Shown: positions 17,212 through 26,241 of the stretch, in pieces
How positions within the stretch are numbered: position 1 is the stretch's first letter
How the letters are laid out: the number at the start of each line of letters is the position of its first letter
Virus record (IMG/VR): IMGVR_UViG_3300045977_000067
Location: 1 to 64,000 of that record
Strand: one strand, 5' to 3'
DNA: 64,000 nt
From: a virus
Notes under the pieces: generated by a model
Seen by the model: the letters and a program-made list of their open reading frames with translations, nothing else
Databases searched by the model: none
Told to the model about the DNA's origin: nothing
Program-made: the position numbers and the translations under genes

Positions 17212-17439
17212 CTAATCCTTCTGAGTGCAATTACGTGCTAAATCAACCTGTTTATCTAAACATGTAATTAATTTCTCGTAGAAAACACGCGATATTTCTT
17301 GCGAGCGATTTAACGCTCCGATAAGCCACCATACAGTTATCGTACCTATAAGTAATAATGTTAGCGATACTATAGGCCCGCCCTCACGTAATATTGGGAG
17401 CACAATACTTAACCAATTTCTTGTACGTTCAGGCTGCAT
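17212..17439 (-). CDS. Single-TM holin-like protein, phage A
   Basis: 75 residues: short N-terminus, LREGGPIVSLTLLLIGTITVWWLIGALN membrane segment (residues about 16-43), then a charged C-terminal helix with two Cys. Nearly the same as phage B 61009-61236, including identical DNA stretches. Size and topology fit a small holin or spanin-like lysis protein. No endolysin gene is recognised nearby, so the assignment rests on shape only. Confidence 0.55.
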   Translation of the reverse strand: MQPERTRNWLSIVLPILREGGPIVSLTLLLIGTITVWWLIGALNRSQEISRVFYEKLITCLDKQVDLARNCTQKD

Positions 17440-17446
17440 ATTTAGC

Positions 17447-18421
17447 CTAGCGTGTTAATAATGCGTCATACTTAGCAGATAATTCTTGTAGTGCGCCAAC
17501 AAGCCACGGTACGAGTTTGCTAAAATCAACTTGCTGCGGCTTTATACTGCCATCCTCATTGAGCGCATTAGGTTCGCCTGTAACAGCTTCTGGAACAACT
17601 TGCTGTAATTCATGCGCGGCAAATCCATGCCCTTCTTCACCGGTAGATTTCCATAAAAAGCGAATTGGATTGAGCGATGTTATACGCTCCAGGGCGCCGG
17701 TGATGGGGGTAATGGCGGTTTTGAGGCGAATATCGCTGGAGGTGCTGTACGCGGTCGCTGTGGCAGTCGTACTGATGGAGCCCACTTCCGCTCCAGAGGC
17801 ATTGGTGAAAAACAGGGCTTTGGCGTTGGTATCTGTCGATGGCTGCACCTGGATACCGTACTGCACCCCGCTGGCGGTATACGCCACCGTGATAGCCCGA
17901 GCGCTGAGTGGACTGGCCTGCATGCCAACAGTTCCGGCAAAATAATTCGGCGCGGTGCCCTCCATATAACAGTTATAACGATTTGCTCCAGCGGCAATCA
18001 ACCCACGGAAAGCGTAGCATTGATTGGATATAGGAATAGTCGGATTCAGAACTTGAAAACCACGGTATCCGCCACAAGTACTGCCACCTGTTAGGGTCGG
18101 ATCTTCTATAGTAATTCCAGCTATCGTTACATTCGATCCACTTCCTGAGTGCGGATATACGCGCTGTGCTGTCCAAGCCAAAGGATTATCTGAGTTGCCC
18201 TGGTTACTACTAAGCACCAACTGTGCCAAGCCACTAGTTGCACCGCCAAGCGCGACGCTTCCGCCCGTAATCGCCACGGCGTTGGCGTTCTGCGTGGCCA
18301 TGGTGCCAAGCTCAAGATTGGTGCGCGCATTAGCCGCAGTTGTAGCACCAGTTCCTCCGTTACTAATAGCTAGCGGAATCGTGAGACTTGTATCTGCAGG
18401 CGGATATGTTGCCACACTCAT
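17447..18421 (-). CDS. Tail fibre protein with S74 intramolecular chaperone domain (A/B junction gene)
   Basis: 324 residues from ATG 18421 (overlaps the upstream stop). The N-terminal fibre part contains NGGTGATTAANARTNL; the middle is beta-rich and GC-rich. The C-terminal 110 residues are a peptidase S74/endosialidase chaperone: SDIRLKTAITPI, NPIRFLWKSTGEEGHGFAAHELQQVVPEAV, KLVPWLVGALQEL. These domains trimerise the fibre and are released by self-cleavage. The C-terminal DNA is almost identical to 62881-63744 of phage B. This is where phage-A features stop and phage-B features start, so the gene may be a hybrid. Confidence 0.85.
   Translation of the reverse strand: MSVATYPPADTSLTIPLAISNGGTGATTAANARTNLELGTMATQNANAVAITGGSVALGGATSGLAQLVLSSNQGNSDNPLAWTAQRVYPHSGSGSNVTIAGITIEDPTLTGGSTCGGYRGFQVLNPTIPISNQCYAFRGLIAAGANRYNCYMEGTAPNYFAGTVGMQASPLSARAITVAYTASGVQYGIQVQPSTDTNAKALFFTNASGAEVGSISTTATATAYSTSSDIRLKTAITPITGALERITSLNPIRFLWKSTGEEGHGFAAHELQQVVPEAVTGEPNALNEDGSIKPQQVDFSKLVPWLVGALQELSAKYDALLTR
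17570..17678. repeat. 109-bp exact direct repeat, copy 1
   Basis: Identical to 63010-63118 (offset 45,440). Lies in the S74 chaperone part of the fibre gene; flanks stay similar from about 17480 to 17703, then diverge. Candidate crossover or mis-assembly point. Confidence 0.9.
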
Positions 18422-18747
18422 GTCCGTTCCTCTCCCCACCCAATAAACGTTACAGTCGCCGCGCCAGCATACACACGGATCTTATCTGTTGCAGCCAGCG
18501 TAATGCCGCCAGTAATAATCACCGTACTGTTGGCTGCGAGTGGTGCGTCGTAATAAATGTAGTGGCTATTCGCATCGGCAACACCAGCAGGAGAATGTGC
18601 AAGCCTGAATGTTGTTGGCGTCGCACTGCGGTTGCACACGCTGATACTCGATACTATTACTTGCGTTGCAGCAGCAACGGTGTACGCATCAGTCAGCGTT
18701 GTTGCTGCGGGAGCACTTGCAAAAAGCTGTTTGTAGGCGCTGGGCAT
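18418..18747 (-). CDS. Small beta-rich fibre-associated protein
   Basis: 109 residues. MPSAYKQLFASAPAATTLTDAYTVAAATQ... followed by VCNRSATPTTFRLAHSPAG and LAANSTVIITGGITLAATDKIRVYAG: a small all-beta fold seen beside fibre genes in many phages. Its stop overlaps the fibre start (ATGA), indicating coupling. Probably a virion decoration or fibre-adaptor protein. Confidence 0.65.
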   Translation of the reverse strand: MPSAYKQLFASAPAATTLTDAYTVAAATQVIVSSISVCNRSATPTTFRLAHSPAGVADANSHYIYYDAPLAANSTVIITGGITLAATDKIRVYAGAATVTFIGWGEERT

Positions 18748-18748
18748 A

Positions 18749-20203
18749 TTATGCTCCCATCAATAAGAATGGAGAACCAAACTCAGGCGGCGTCGTCCAT
18801 GCACCCGTGCCATCTAAATACTGTGTACTAGTACCAGAAAGTTTAGGCAGAAAGCCGTGCTGCGTGATGCTCGCATTGTCCGCAGTAAGATCGCTTAACT
18901 GAATATGTGTTTCAGTCACCGAGTTGCTAAGCAAACTTGCGGTAATCGACGGCGTAGCATCGTCGTACGTGAAATCTATCGTGGCACTATCCGTGAGTAT
19001 GGTCCCTACAGCATCCTGCGCCTGTTCGTCCGTGTAGCCAGGGGGCACCGAGGCATTAGCTTTAATTTGTCCAGCAGTAGTTCTATCCCATGTAACAGTA
19101 GCAGTATCAGTGAGTACTCTCTCAGCACTAAGAGTAGTATTAGCAATACTAGTGACGTACTCCGCATCTACAGGCGCGCTAGTAGGAATAATAGCATTCG
19201 CTTTTGCTTGCCCTACTGTAGCAAAATCCCACGTTACAGTACCAGTATTAGTAAGAACGCGTTCTGCAGTGAGGGTTGCATTAGCTGTGCTTGTAATATA
19301 CTCTGCACCAATTGGTGTAAGTGTAGGAAATATAACATCAGCAGTAATTGAAGGAGTTGTATCATTATACGTAAAGTTTACCGTTGCACTATCTACCAGA
19401 ATATTTCCTACTGCATCTTGTGCCTGCTCATCGGTATAACTGGTTCCTCCGGCTGGGGTACTCCACGCTCCAGTTCCGTCGAGATATTGTGCGGCACTAT
19501 TTGGTGCTTTAGGTACGAATCCGTGTTTAGTAATACTTACATTTTGTGTAGTGACATCACTTAAGTTAAGCATTGGCTCGGTGATGCTATTGTCCTTAAC
19601 TAGGCCCGTTACATAAGGAGTAGCATCATTGTACACGAAATCAATAGTTGCTGAATCCTGCAGGATATTGCCTACGGCGTCTTGTGCTTGCTCATCTGTG
19701 TAGCCTCCACCGCCACCGCCAGACCCAGCACCTTGGAACTGCACAATAGCAGGTGAAGCATTACTTATCATTCCAGCACTACTTGTAACGAATGTTACAC
19801 CTAGTTGATACCAGCTTGTATTGTTAGTCACAGAATCAATAGTATATCGTGCCCAGATTGTAGAATCGCTTTTCGATTGAAGATACAAACCATCACCAGC
19901 TTGAATTGCGCCAAGTACATTAGCTGCATCTAATCCACCATCTGTAGTAGTCGAGAATGCAAGCGCAGTGATTGACGCAAAAGTTGTAGCATTCATACAA
20001 AAGTTACCACTACCAGGATCAGCCATCGCAACGAGGTTGCGGAAGATCCATTCACCGGTTAATGTACCAGGACTCGATATAGTAAGAACGTTTGCAGCGT
20101 CATCATAATTAAGAGTGATATTAGCGCCAGCATCGAGCAGCACAGCTACACGATCATCAATCACCTCTGGTGATAAGGGCATTGGTTGTACGCTGATTTG
20201 CAT
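18749..20203 (-). CDS. Repeat-containing tail fibre protein, phage B
   Basis: 484 residues from ATG 20203 (AAGGA upstream; a longer reading has no ribosome site). Three copies of YTDEQAQDAVGxIL-xDSATIxFxYNDATP alternate with LSDxTxxNxSIxxHGFxPK and TxxxLDGTGAWxTP units, typical of long fibre shafts and knobs. Two further units share ITSTANATLxAERVLTxTxTVTWD. Gly-rich linker near residue 160. Likely the receptor-binding fibre or its base. Confidence 0.8.
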   Translation of the reverse strand: MQISVQPMPLSPEVIDDRVAVLLDAGANITLNYDDAANVLTISSPGTLTGEWIFRNLVAMADPGSGNFCMNATTFASITALAFSTTTDGGLDAANVLGAIQAGDGLYLQSKSDSTIWARYTIDSVTNNTSWYQLGVTFVTSSAGMISNASPAIVQFQGAGSGGGGGGYTDEQAQDAVGNILQDSATIDFVYNDATPYVTGLVKDNSITEPMLNLSDVTTQNVSITKHGFVPKAPNSAAQYLDGTGAWSTPAGGTSYTDEQAQDAVGNILVDSATVNFTYNDTTPSITADVIFPTLTPIGAEYITSTANATLTAERVLTNTGTVTWDFATVGQAKANAIIPTSAPVDAEYVTSIANTTLSAERVLTDTATVTWDRTTAGQIKANASVPPGYTDEQAQDAVGTILTDSATIDFTYDDATPSITASLLSNSVTETHIQLSDLTADNASITQHGFLPKLSGTSTQYLDGTGAWTTPPEFGSPFLLMGA

Positions 20204-20216
20204 AGTAAATCCTTTA

Positions 20217-21089
20217 CTAAATGAAGCTCGCACCAAGTCCAAGAACTGCACCGATAGCAGTACCATATCCAGGAGCAATTGCACTACCAGCAGCAGCACC
20301 ACTAAGTGCGCCACTTATTGCACTCATTGCTTGTGACGGACGATTCTTTTGGTTTGCTGCTGCGGCACCATTAAGCGCACCTAACATCGCACGAGGTTCA
20401 TCAAATAAGTCCATATTCCAGAGGCGATCTTTAGCTAGATATTCCATCTGCCTATTATCAACGTCCAAACGAGTGGCATAATAAAGTTTAGTCATTTCCA
20501 TGTACGTACCAATAACAGCCTTATCCCAATCGAGATGACTTCGCCACAATTGACCGCTCAATTCAACCGCGCTTAATCGCAGGCGTGTCTGGAATTCGTT
20601 GATTGAACGCGTGTAGCCGTCGGCAATAATTGCCTTGCCAATGACGAAAGTGGTGCTTTGCACCGCGTTAATATCCCTCATACCTGCCAGGAACGAAGGT
20701 AAAACCTTTGTATTAATCTCATTTTGCACCAGCTCACTCTGAGCTGTGACTGCAGCTGCAATTTCAGGACCATGAATAACGTCTTCATACACGTCACCCC
20801 AGAGCGTGTGTACATCAAGTCCAGCCATGAACTTACCAAACATATCGTACAAAGAAGGAAAGTTTCGTACTTCATATGTTGTAGTATCATTACCAGGTAC
20901 GCGTCCAAAAAAAGCATCGTCGATATCGTACGTTTCGTACTCTTTATATGGAGACTTATCGAACAAGTCGTTAAGTACGCGAAATACTCCACGCTGCGGA
21001 ACTACGCCACCTGATTCGTCGAGAATACGCTTATGAGCTTGCTCAATGTGAGGCGCATAACGTATAGTTTGAGTACCACCACCACCCAT
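20217..21089 (-). CDS. Internal virion/tail protein with Gly-Ala-rich C-terminus, phage B
   Basis: 290 residues. Helical body (residues about 100-230; SELVQNEINTKVLPSFLAGM, RLRLSAVELSGQLWRSHL), then a Gly/Ala-rich amphipathic tail (SGALSGAAAGSAIAPGYGTAIGAVLGLG) resembling membrane-inserting ends of ejection proteins. A promoter-like sequence lies upstream on the minus strand in the structured gap. Precise family not recognised. Confidence 0.65.
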   Translation of the reverse strand: MGGGGTQTIRYAPHIEQAHKRILDESGGVVPQRGVFRVLNDLFDKSPYKEYETYDIDDAFFGRVPGNDTTTYEVRNFPSLYDMFGKFMAGLDVHTLWGDVYEDVIHGPEIAAAVTAQSELVQNEINTKVLPSFLAGMRDINAVQSTTFVIGKAIIADGYTRSINEFQTRLRLSAVELSGQLWRSHLDWDKAVIGTYMEMTKLYYATRLDVDNRQMEYLAKDRLWNMDLFDEPRAMLGALNGAAAANQKNRPSQAMSAISGALSGAAAGSAIAPGYGTAIGAVLGLGASFI

Positions 21090-21104
21090 AATTTACTCCT
21101 ATCA

Positions 21105-21305
21105 GTCCTCGCAAGATTTGTCCCTGCAGGGGCTAGGGATTATGATGCTGCACTGCGCTGCTTGTCAAGGATGCCCTTCGGGCGGAGGCTTCCTTGACAA
21201 CCTGCTCGCTTGCAAAAGACAAAGGCGCCCCTGCCGGGAAAAATCTTGGGGCGGCCTGTAGCACGGTTGTGGCAAGCGGGTTCGCGTTGCTCACATCGGT
21301 GCTTT
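21105..21305. repeat. Long stepped inverted repeat, phage B element 1
   Basis: CAAGATTTgTCCctGCAGGGGC pattern on the left pairs with GCCCCTGCcgGGaAAAATCTTG on the right (broken into short stems); the centre is TTGTCAAGG/CCTTGACAA (21161-21206). A phage-B palindrome follows at 21306. No gene in it. Confidence 0.85.
21139..21168 (-). promoter_or_regulatory. Sigma-70-like promoter inside element 1
   Basis: Minus strand TTGACA (21168-21163), 18-bp spacer, CATAAT (21144-21139). Would drive the leftward gene starting at 21089. The -35 lies in the central hairpin arm. Confidence 0.5.
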
Positions 21306-21320
21306 GGTTAATTCTTAACC
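21306..21320. promoter_or_regulatory. Phage-B palindromic site 1
   Basis: GGTTAATTCTTAACC, a variant of GGTTAAAsTTTAACC, overlapping the stop codon of the minus-strand gene 21315-21755. Confidence 0.65.
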
Positions 21321-21755
21321 ACAAGAAAGCAAATACTCCATCTTGCCAGCTTTGAATCCAACCAGCTCTAGCAAGCGTGCTGCACGCGGATTGCCTGTCA
21401 GTGCATGTATCCGCTCGCACCGTACAGTACATGCATACTCTCGCATGCTAGCTGTTGCATCACGCGCCAGCTCATCCGTCATTGTCTGGAAGCTGTAGAA
21501 TGCGTCCACATGCAGTGATCGCACGTCAGTTAGGTTGTCCTCTACTATGCACGTGATTCCCATTGCGTACAGTTCCCGCTCGTCATCCATAATGAGCCAG
21601 GCTTGATGCGTGCTATTAAGCAGCGATATAAACAAGTTATTACTGTACTCACTCGTATTCGGGTCGAGTGGATCTAATTCCATGGCAGCGATTGCCGCCG
21701 GCTTAATCTTGGCCCAGTACTCGCTCACCTGGTCTGGTTGAAGTTGTAGAATCAT
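21315..21755 (-). CDS. GNAT-like small virion-region protein, phage B
   Basis: 146 residues, ATG 21755. The mid-region AWLIMDDERELYAMGITCIVED followed by a helix and a late TGNPRAARLLELVGFKAGKMEYLLS motif is GNAT-like (the AARLLELVGF end is characteristic). Similar acetyltransferase-fold proteins occur in podovirus head-tail regions, often without known substrate. Overlaps the upstream gene by 53 bp. Confidence 0.55.
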   Translation of the reverse strand: MILQLQPDQVSEYWAKIKPAAIAAMELDPLDPNTSEYSNNLFISLLNSTHQAWLIMDDERELYAMGITCIVEDNLTDVRSLHVDAFYSFQTMTDELARDATASMREYACTVRCERIHALTGNPRAARLLELVGFKAGKMEYLLSCG

Positions 21756-22866
21756 GACTTACGCTCCCAGCAAAAGCGCTGATAGCAAGATTGCCTACGT
21801 AGGCACTCCTGCTAAAGCGCTGATCCGTAGTCTTGAAACTGATATTAATGTAGTCGACGTCGAGTCTAGCAACTCTACGAGCACGCACTTTGATGCGAAA
21901 GTCAATGCCTGCACATGCAAGATAAGCAATTCCTTCAATGTTAAGACGTACCCAACGAGTAGATCTGAATGGCTGCTTTAGATCATAGCGGTAATCATAG
22001 GCTATTTCTAGCCACTCTGGAACATCAGTGCCTACCTGAATGTTAGTTAATGTTTTTTGCGAACGCCGACCGAAGTCAAGAATATCCGTGGTAAGTGAGA
22101 GTGGCTCATACTCAATTAGCTGCGGGGAGCTAACGAGTAGTGAACCACTCTCGTACACGTACCCGCTCAGCTTAGAGTAACCGTCACCCATACGGTCCTC
22201 TGCCAGTGTGAACCCGTGCTCACTGTCGCTGATAAGTACGTGCTTTATATACTCGTCATAGAACAGCACTGGATTAATAAGTACTTTAAGATGCTCGCTG
22301 AAGTCCAGGTACGTTGCACCCTCAGGCGTTAGTTTCCATAATTGGTACTTTGCATCAATAAAGTAATGAATGAATTCTGTTCCACACACGGCGTCTTTAG
22401 ATAGTAATCCTGTATATGCTAGATCACGAAAAGAGAATGTTGGTGCTGGACTTGAGACCGGCGACATAAGTGTAATGCCATTACTGCCATAAATCACGGC
22501 GCCGCGGCCTAGTTGTTTAATGGCAAGTACATCACCACGCCAATTCATTGGCCTGTATCCGGCATCGTTAACAGTATCTAGAACAAAGCTCGCTTCACCT
22601 ATCTTACTCCAACCAACCCAGTTTCTACGAGAAGATTCAATTAATGCTTCGGCGCGCAACACTAAATTAAGGCTGATTACATTGCCGCGTGCGACAGCGC
22701 CTTGAGGTATATAGCTGCCAATACGCAGTGATAGAACAATACGTGTCAGTTCTACTGGAATTGTTGCAGAAAGCGAGTGTCCGTCAAGGCGTGGCTCGAG
22801 CCTTATAGCGCCATCTTGATACAAGCATTCGAAAGTAACATTTAGTGCTGGATCAGCTACGCTCAT
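21703..22866 (-). CDS. Beta-rich virion protein, phage B
   Basis: 387 residues. Alternating beta strands, many aromatic/Gly turns; VVIYGSNGITLMSP and YHFIDAKYQLWKL-like repeats suggest a beta-propeller or stacked sheet. It is one of four consecutive genes of this kind (21.7-26.2 kb). Start ATG 22866 overlaps the preceding stop. Likely a tail or spike component; family not recognised. Confidence 0.65.
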   Translation of the reverse strand: MSVADPALNVTFECLYQDGAIRLEPRLDGHSLSATIPVELTRIVLSLRIGSYIPQGAVARGNVISLNLVLRAEALIESSRRNWVGWSKIGEASFVLDTVNDAGYRPMNWRGDVLAIKQLGRGAVIYGSNGITLMSPVSSPAPTFSFRDLAYTGLLSKDAVCGTEFIHYFIDAKYQLWKLTPEGATYLDFSEHLKVLINPVLFYDEYIKHVLISDSEHGFTLAEDRMGDGYSKLSGYVYESGSLLVSSPQLIEYEPLSLTTDILDFGRRSQKTLTNIQVGTDVPEWLEIAYDYRYDLKQPFRSTRWVRLNIEGIAYLACAGIDFRIKVRARRVARLDVDYINISFKTTDQRFSRSAYVGNLAISAFAGSVSHDSTTSTRPGERVLGQD

Positions 22867-23282
22867 AGTTCTACCAGTGGATTAGCTATAGTAAACGTAC
22901 CGCTGTCATATGTAACGAGTGCGGCACCGAAGTCAATAAATCCTACCGTTGGCTTGCTTGCTAAAGTGTCGTCCAAGATTATAGCACCTTGAGCAGTAAT
23001 ATCGCCGCCGGTTGCAAGCCAGCTAGGATTATTCCAAGTAGCGACTGTTACGTTAGCACCATCGTCGCGAGTCACCGTGCCGCCTGCAAGCGTTTGACCA
23101 CCAGCTGTATAACCACTACCTGTTGTTAGTTCGTCTGCAGTCACATCAGCATACGTGTTATGTGTTGCACGGTTGAAAACATAACCGGCTTTCATGAGTA
23201 TTATCTTGAACACGTCTGCACCAAAGTCGATCCCCGCAGTCATCAATAAATACTTACAGTTATTAGATGGAAGTGTCGCCAT
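22863..23282 (-). CDS. Small beta-rich virion protein, phage B
   Basis: 139 residues from ATG 23282 (a longer reading would run into the preceding gene). MATLPSNNCKYLLMTAGIDFGADVFKIILMKAGYVFN followed by regularly spaced Thr/Gly strands resembles small phage proteins with the DVFKVALY/FNR.TH.TYADV pattern that accompany fibre or tail genes. Function inferred as structural only. Confidence 0.65.
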   Translation of the reverse strand: MATLPSNNCKYLLMTAGIDFGADVFKIILMKAGYVFNRATHNTYADVTADELTTGSGYTAGGQTLAGGTVTRDDGANVTVATWNNPSWLATGGDITAQGAIILDDTLASKPTVGFIDFGAALVTYDSGTFTIANPLVEL

Positions 23283-23283
23283 A

Positions 23284-24447
23284 TTATAGCTTAGCTCCTT
23301 GAGAAGTAAATGGCCAGCGGGGGTCATCCCCGAGATTTAGTGTTTCTTCAAATGTTTCGTAATAGTCAAGTGGTGTTTGAATCTCAATCCAACGCTCGCC
23401 TAAATTACGTGATAGCAGAATAGAAACAATATTACCTTCTGAGCCATCGACCCGAAGTTTAGCTTGTGAGTACACAGCTATCTGGCCGGCGTTGTGAAGT
23501 GTCGCGCGATCAAGAGAAGTACCAAATTGAGTTATTTCATTCCACACTATTGTCGCATTCTCATAGTTATCCGTGCGATAATCCGTTAATTCTGCAAGAT
23601 TGTAGAAGAGCGTGTCAGTTGCAGCAAATATAACACTTGGCTCTTGAAGCACGCGCGCCGTGAAGCTAGTACAATCATTCGTACTGTAATAGAACTGCGA
23701 GCCCGCAGCCACAAAGAAGCGTCCAGTGTCTACGTGAAATCGAAGACCTGTAGGATTACCTACAAGAGCCGTTGTTGATTTGAGTGTGTAGGTAGGCCCT
23801 GCATAAACACGTAATTGATTAGCTGGACCATCGAGAATCGCTACGTACGTAATACTGTCAGTTGGATTTATTACTACCGCCGCGTCCGTAACGGGGGGCG
23901 TGAGTGTGAATGCTAACGAATAGTTAACACCGTAGTCAGTTGAGCGCTGCAATTGCCATGCGGTGGCAGTGCGTATAATACATGAGACGATACCGCTAGC
24001 AGTTACCGCAATCTTATTGCGACCGTGCAATTCAATAGTGCTGGGCCAATCCTTAATATTTGAGTTTACATACGTGCGCATGCGTGGATTCGAGGTGATT
24101 TCCTGGAATTGTTCACCGGAAATATCGTACGCGTAATTGTGAAAGGCTGATACATTGCCTGCAAGTGCAGCTCCACCATCCCAGTTAGAATGAAGTACGT
24201 CATCTTGGAACAGTAATGTTCCCCAGGTGTTTTGTGGTATCTGATAATTAAGCATATAGATTTCGTTAGGTCGATGCCTGCCGCATATCACGTACAATGC
24301 ACGCGTGCCATCTGTAGCAATAGTTGGCTCCCAGCAATTAGCAGCAAATGATTCTTCGAGTCGAGCAGTATTACCCCCACCCTTATGCCAATGGCCGCAA
24401 GGATCGTGAGCACGAAGTTGTGGCAGTGGAGGATAAATACTAAGCAT
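23284..24447 (-). CDS. Probable beta-propeller virion protein, phage B
   Basis: 387 residues from ATG 24447, which overlaps the end of the RCC1-like gene. Repeats with TDGTRALYVICGRH, YSTNDCTSF, LSRNLGERWIEI resemble BNR/sialidase-type propeller blades (S-x-D-x-G-x-x-W). The gene follows a clear propeller gene, so these may form a spike complex that binds glycans. No catalytic residues identified. Confidence 0.6.
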   Translation of the reverse strand: MLSIYPPLPQLRAHDPCGHWHKGGGNTARLEESFAANCWEPTIATDGTRALYVICGRHRPNEIYMLNYQIPQNTWGTLLFQDDVLHSNWDGGAALAGNVSAFHNYAYDISGEQFQEITSNPRMRTYVNSNIKDWPSTIELHGRNKIAVTASGIVSCIIRTATAWQLQRSTDYGVNYSLAFTLTPPVTDAAVVINPTDSITYVAILDGPANQLRVYAGPTYTLKSTTALVGNPTGLRFHVDTGRFFVAAGSQFYYSTNDCTSFTARVLQEPSVIFAATDTLFYNLAELTDYRTDNYENATIVWNEITQFGTSLDRATLHNAGQIAVYSQAKLRVDGSEGNIVSILLSRNLGERWIEIQTPLDYYETFEETLNLGDDPRWPFTSQGAKL

Positions 24448-25783
24448 GAGTAAGTACTCCTGGTATTGCTGGTGTTCCATCGTCCAGTGTTGCGAATGGT
24501 GAACATTCTACAGGAAAATAAGAATCAACAGTTGGAGCACTTTGAAACTCACCTATACCGAGCAATCCGTACACGTTGCTGCCCCACGTAAACATCCTTC
24601 CTTGATTATCGAGTGCCATATGACTCCAGTTGTTTATTCCTACTTTAATCCAGTTTCCATCACCCTCATTTTGAGCAGCGGTTATAACAGGAATTGTAGG
24701 ATCTCTTATATCATTGCCAGTCGAATTAGATATCAGATATGCTTGATTTCCCCAGGCCCAAATATTGCCCGCATTATCTACTGCAGCAGCACCTGTTTCA
24801 CTAACATCAATATGCACAAAGATTCTGCTAACAGGACACAGCACAAAATTAGCTGAGTCAGCTGTAGGGGGTGAGGCAAATCCTATTCTATCTCCCTGTG
24901 CGTACAACTGACCATTAGATAGCAACACTACAATACCAGATGGTGAGCACTTAATATCCGTAATAGAGACACCAGCTGGCAAGCTAAGTGGCCGCAGTGT
25001 TGGTACGGCTTCTGGATAGTGCGAATTCCACCAGTTACCCCATGTGTAAATTTGGTTACTCTCGGTCACCACGGCATTTACACTATAGTGTGCACTAATT
25101 AACTTTATTGGTCCAGGTACCCAAGTCACCTGTATTGGTGTTCTAGATACATAATCTTCTGCATATCCAGCATCACCATATGTCAGCGCATCTAGATTCT
25201 TACCCCAAATCCACAGTGTACCATCAGCTTTCAAACCAAGCATGTGATATTGACCTGCTGCAAAGTCCTTCCATACTACGTTATTTATAAGCTGCGGCAC
25301 GATTGCCTGCTCACCGCCAGGAATAAACGGATTACTTGGAGGCCTGCCTGAACCACTGTACTGCGATGCAAGTGCCCACCCACCACGCCCAAAAGTATCG
25401 TCTTCTCCCCAAGCGTATAAATATCCGTCAGCATCGAGTGCTACATAAATATACTCAAGATGGTCGCATTTCATCCAGTTATTTTTAGTACCTACCTGAT
25501 AAGGGTATACCATTGCTTGATAACCATCACTATGACGGTACGTTGCCTCATGCCTAAAGTAATTGGGACCGCTATCTATAAGCACCGGAGTCTGTCCGCC
25601 ATATTGCCAGCTAGAACTTCCCCATGTGTATAAGCGGCCACGATTGTCTATTGCCATATGCGTATCAAGACCAGCACTGATGTCTACAAAGCGAAATGGT
25701 AATTCTCCTGGTCCTGGACAGTTACCATTGTACAGCATTGTCCATCCAGACTTGCGGCCAGAAGGTGAGGTTACGGTTGTCAT
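24440..25783 (-). CDS. RCC1-repeat beta-propeller protein, phage B
   Basis: 447 residues from ATG 25783 (TTGGAGGT ribosome site). At least six RCC1-type units are visible, each with a [LIM]-x-N/D-G-x-x-[YW]-x-W-G core: RGRLYTWGSS, DGYLYAWGED, DGTLWIWGKN, NQIYTWGNW, AGNIWAWGNQ, QGRMFTWGSN. RCC1 propellers bind protein or carbohydrate partners. In the virion block it is likely a spike or receptor-contact protein; RCC1 folds are unusual in phage structural clusters. Confidence 0.8.
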   Translation of the reverse strand: MTTVTSPSGRKSGWTMLYNGNCPGPGELPFRFVDISAGLDTHMAIDNRGRLYTWGSSSWQYGGQTPVLIDSGPNYFRHEATYRHSDGYQAMVYPYQVGTKNNWMKCDHLEYIYVALDADGYLYAWGEDDTFGRGGWALASQYSGSGRPPSNPFIPGGEQAIVPQLINNVVWKDFAAGQYHMLGLKADGTLWIWGKNLDALTYGDAGYAEDYVSRTPIQVTWVPGPIKLISAHYSVNAVVTESNQIYTWGNWWNSHYPEAVPTLRPLSLPAGVSITDIKCSPSGIVVLLSNGQLYAQGDRIGFASPPTADSANFVLCPVSRIFVHIDVSETGAAAVDNAGNIWAWGNQAYLISNSTGNDIRDPTIPVITAAQNEGDGNWIKVGINNWSHMALDNQGRMFTWGSNVYGLLGIGEFQSAPTVDSYFPVECSPFATLDDGTPAIPGVLTHA

Positions 25784-26241
25784 AGAATACCTCCAACGAT
25801 CAACTGAGAGTTGATCTCGCATACACACAAGCACGGAGGTATCTTGCAATCAAGGTACTCAGCAAATATTCCTGTTTGCGGATCGCGCACAATAATGGCT
25901 GCACCATTAGAGAGAACTATATACTCACCAAAATCCGCATGACTCCACGTGTCACCTGCAACAGTATTGCACAGCAAATCGAGTACGCCGGCCTTATACT
26001 CGTATATTGCTGTGCGATCACACACGAGAGTCATGCGGCGTAGGTGAAATAGCTGCGGGAATGGCCACTGAGCATTGAGAACGCTGATAGGATCAGGCAG
26101 AGCACGAAGCGTGCTAATTACATCGTCGTAAGGAATCGCACCGCGCAACGCCGCAAGGAATTGTGAATTGCGTGGATTACGCTCGTTAGGGCGAAGTCCT
26201 TTCGCCAGGCCTTCTTTGTAGGTTACTGTATATTCACGCAT
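25780..26241 (-). CDS. Virion-region protein, phage B
   Basis: 153 residues, ATG 26241. Beta-rich; RRMTLVCDRTAIYEYKAG and EYIVLSNGAAIIVRDPQTG suggest a partial propeller or jelly-roll. Four-base overlap with the RCC1 gene start. Not recognised; probably a tail or spike component co-translated with the propeller genes. Confidence 0.65.
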   Translation of the reverse strand: MREYTVTYKEGLAKGLRPNERNPRNSQFLAALRGAIPYDDVISTLRALPDPISVLNAQWPFPQLFHLRRMTLVCDRTAIYEYKAGVLDLLCNTVAGDTWSHADFGEYIVLSNGAAIIVRDPQTGIFAEYLDCKIPPCLCVCEINSQLIVGGIL

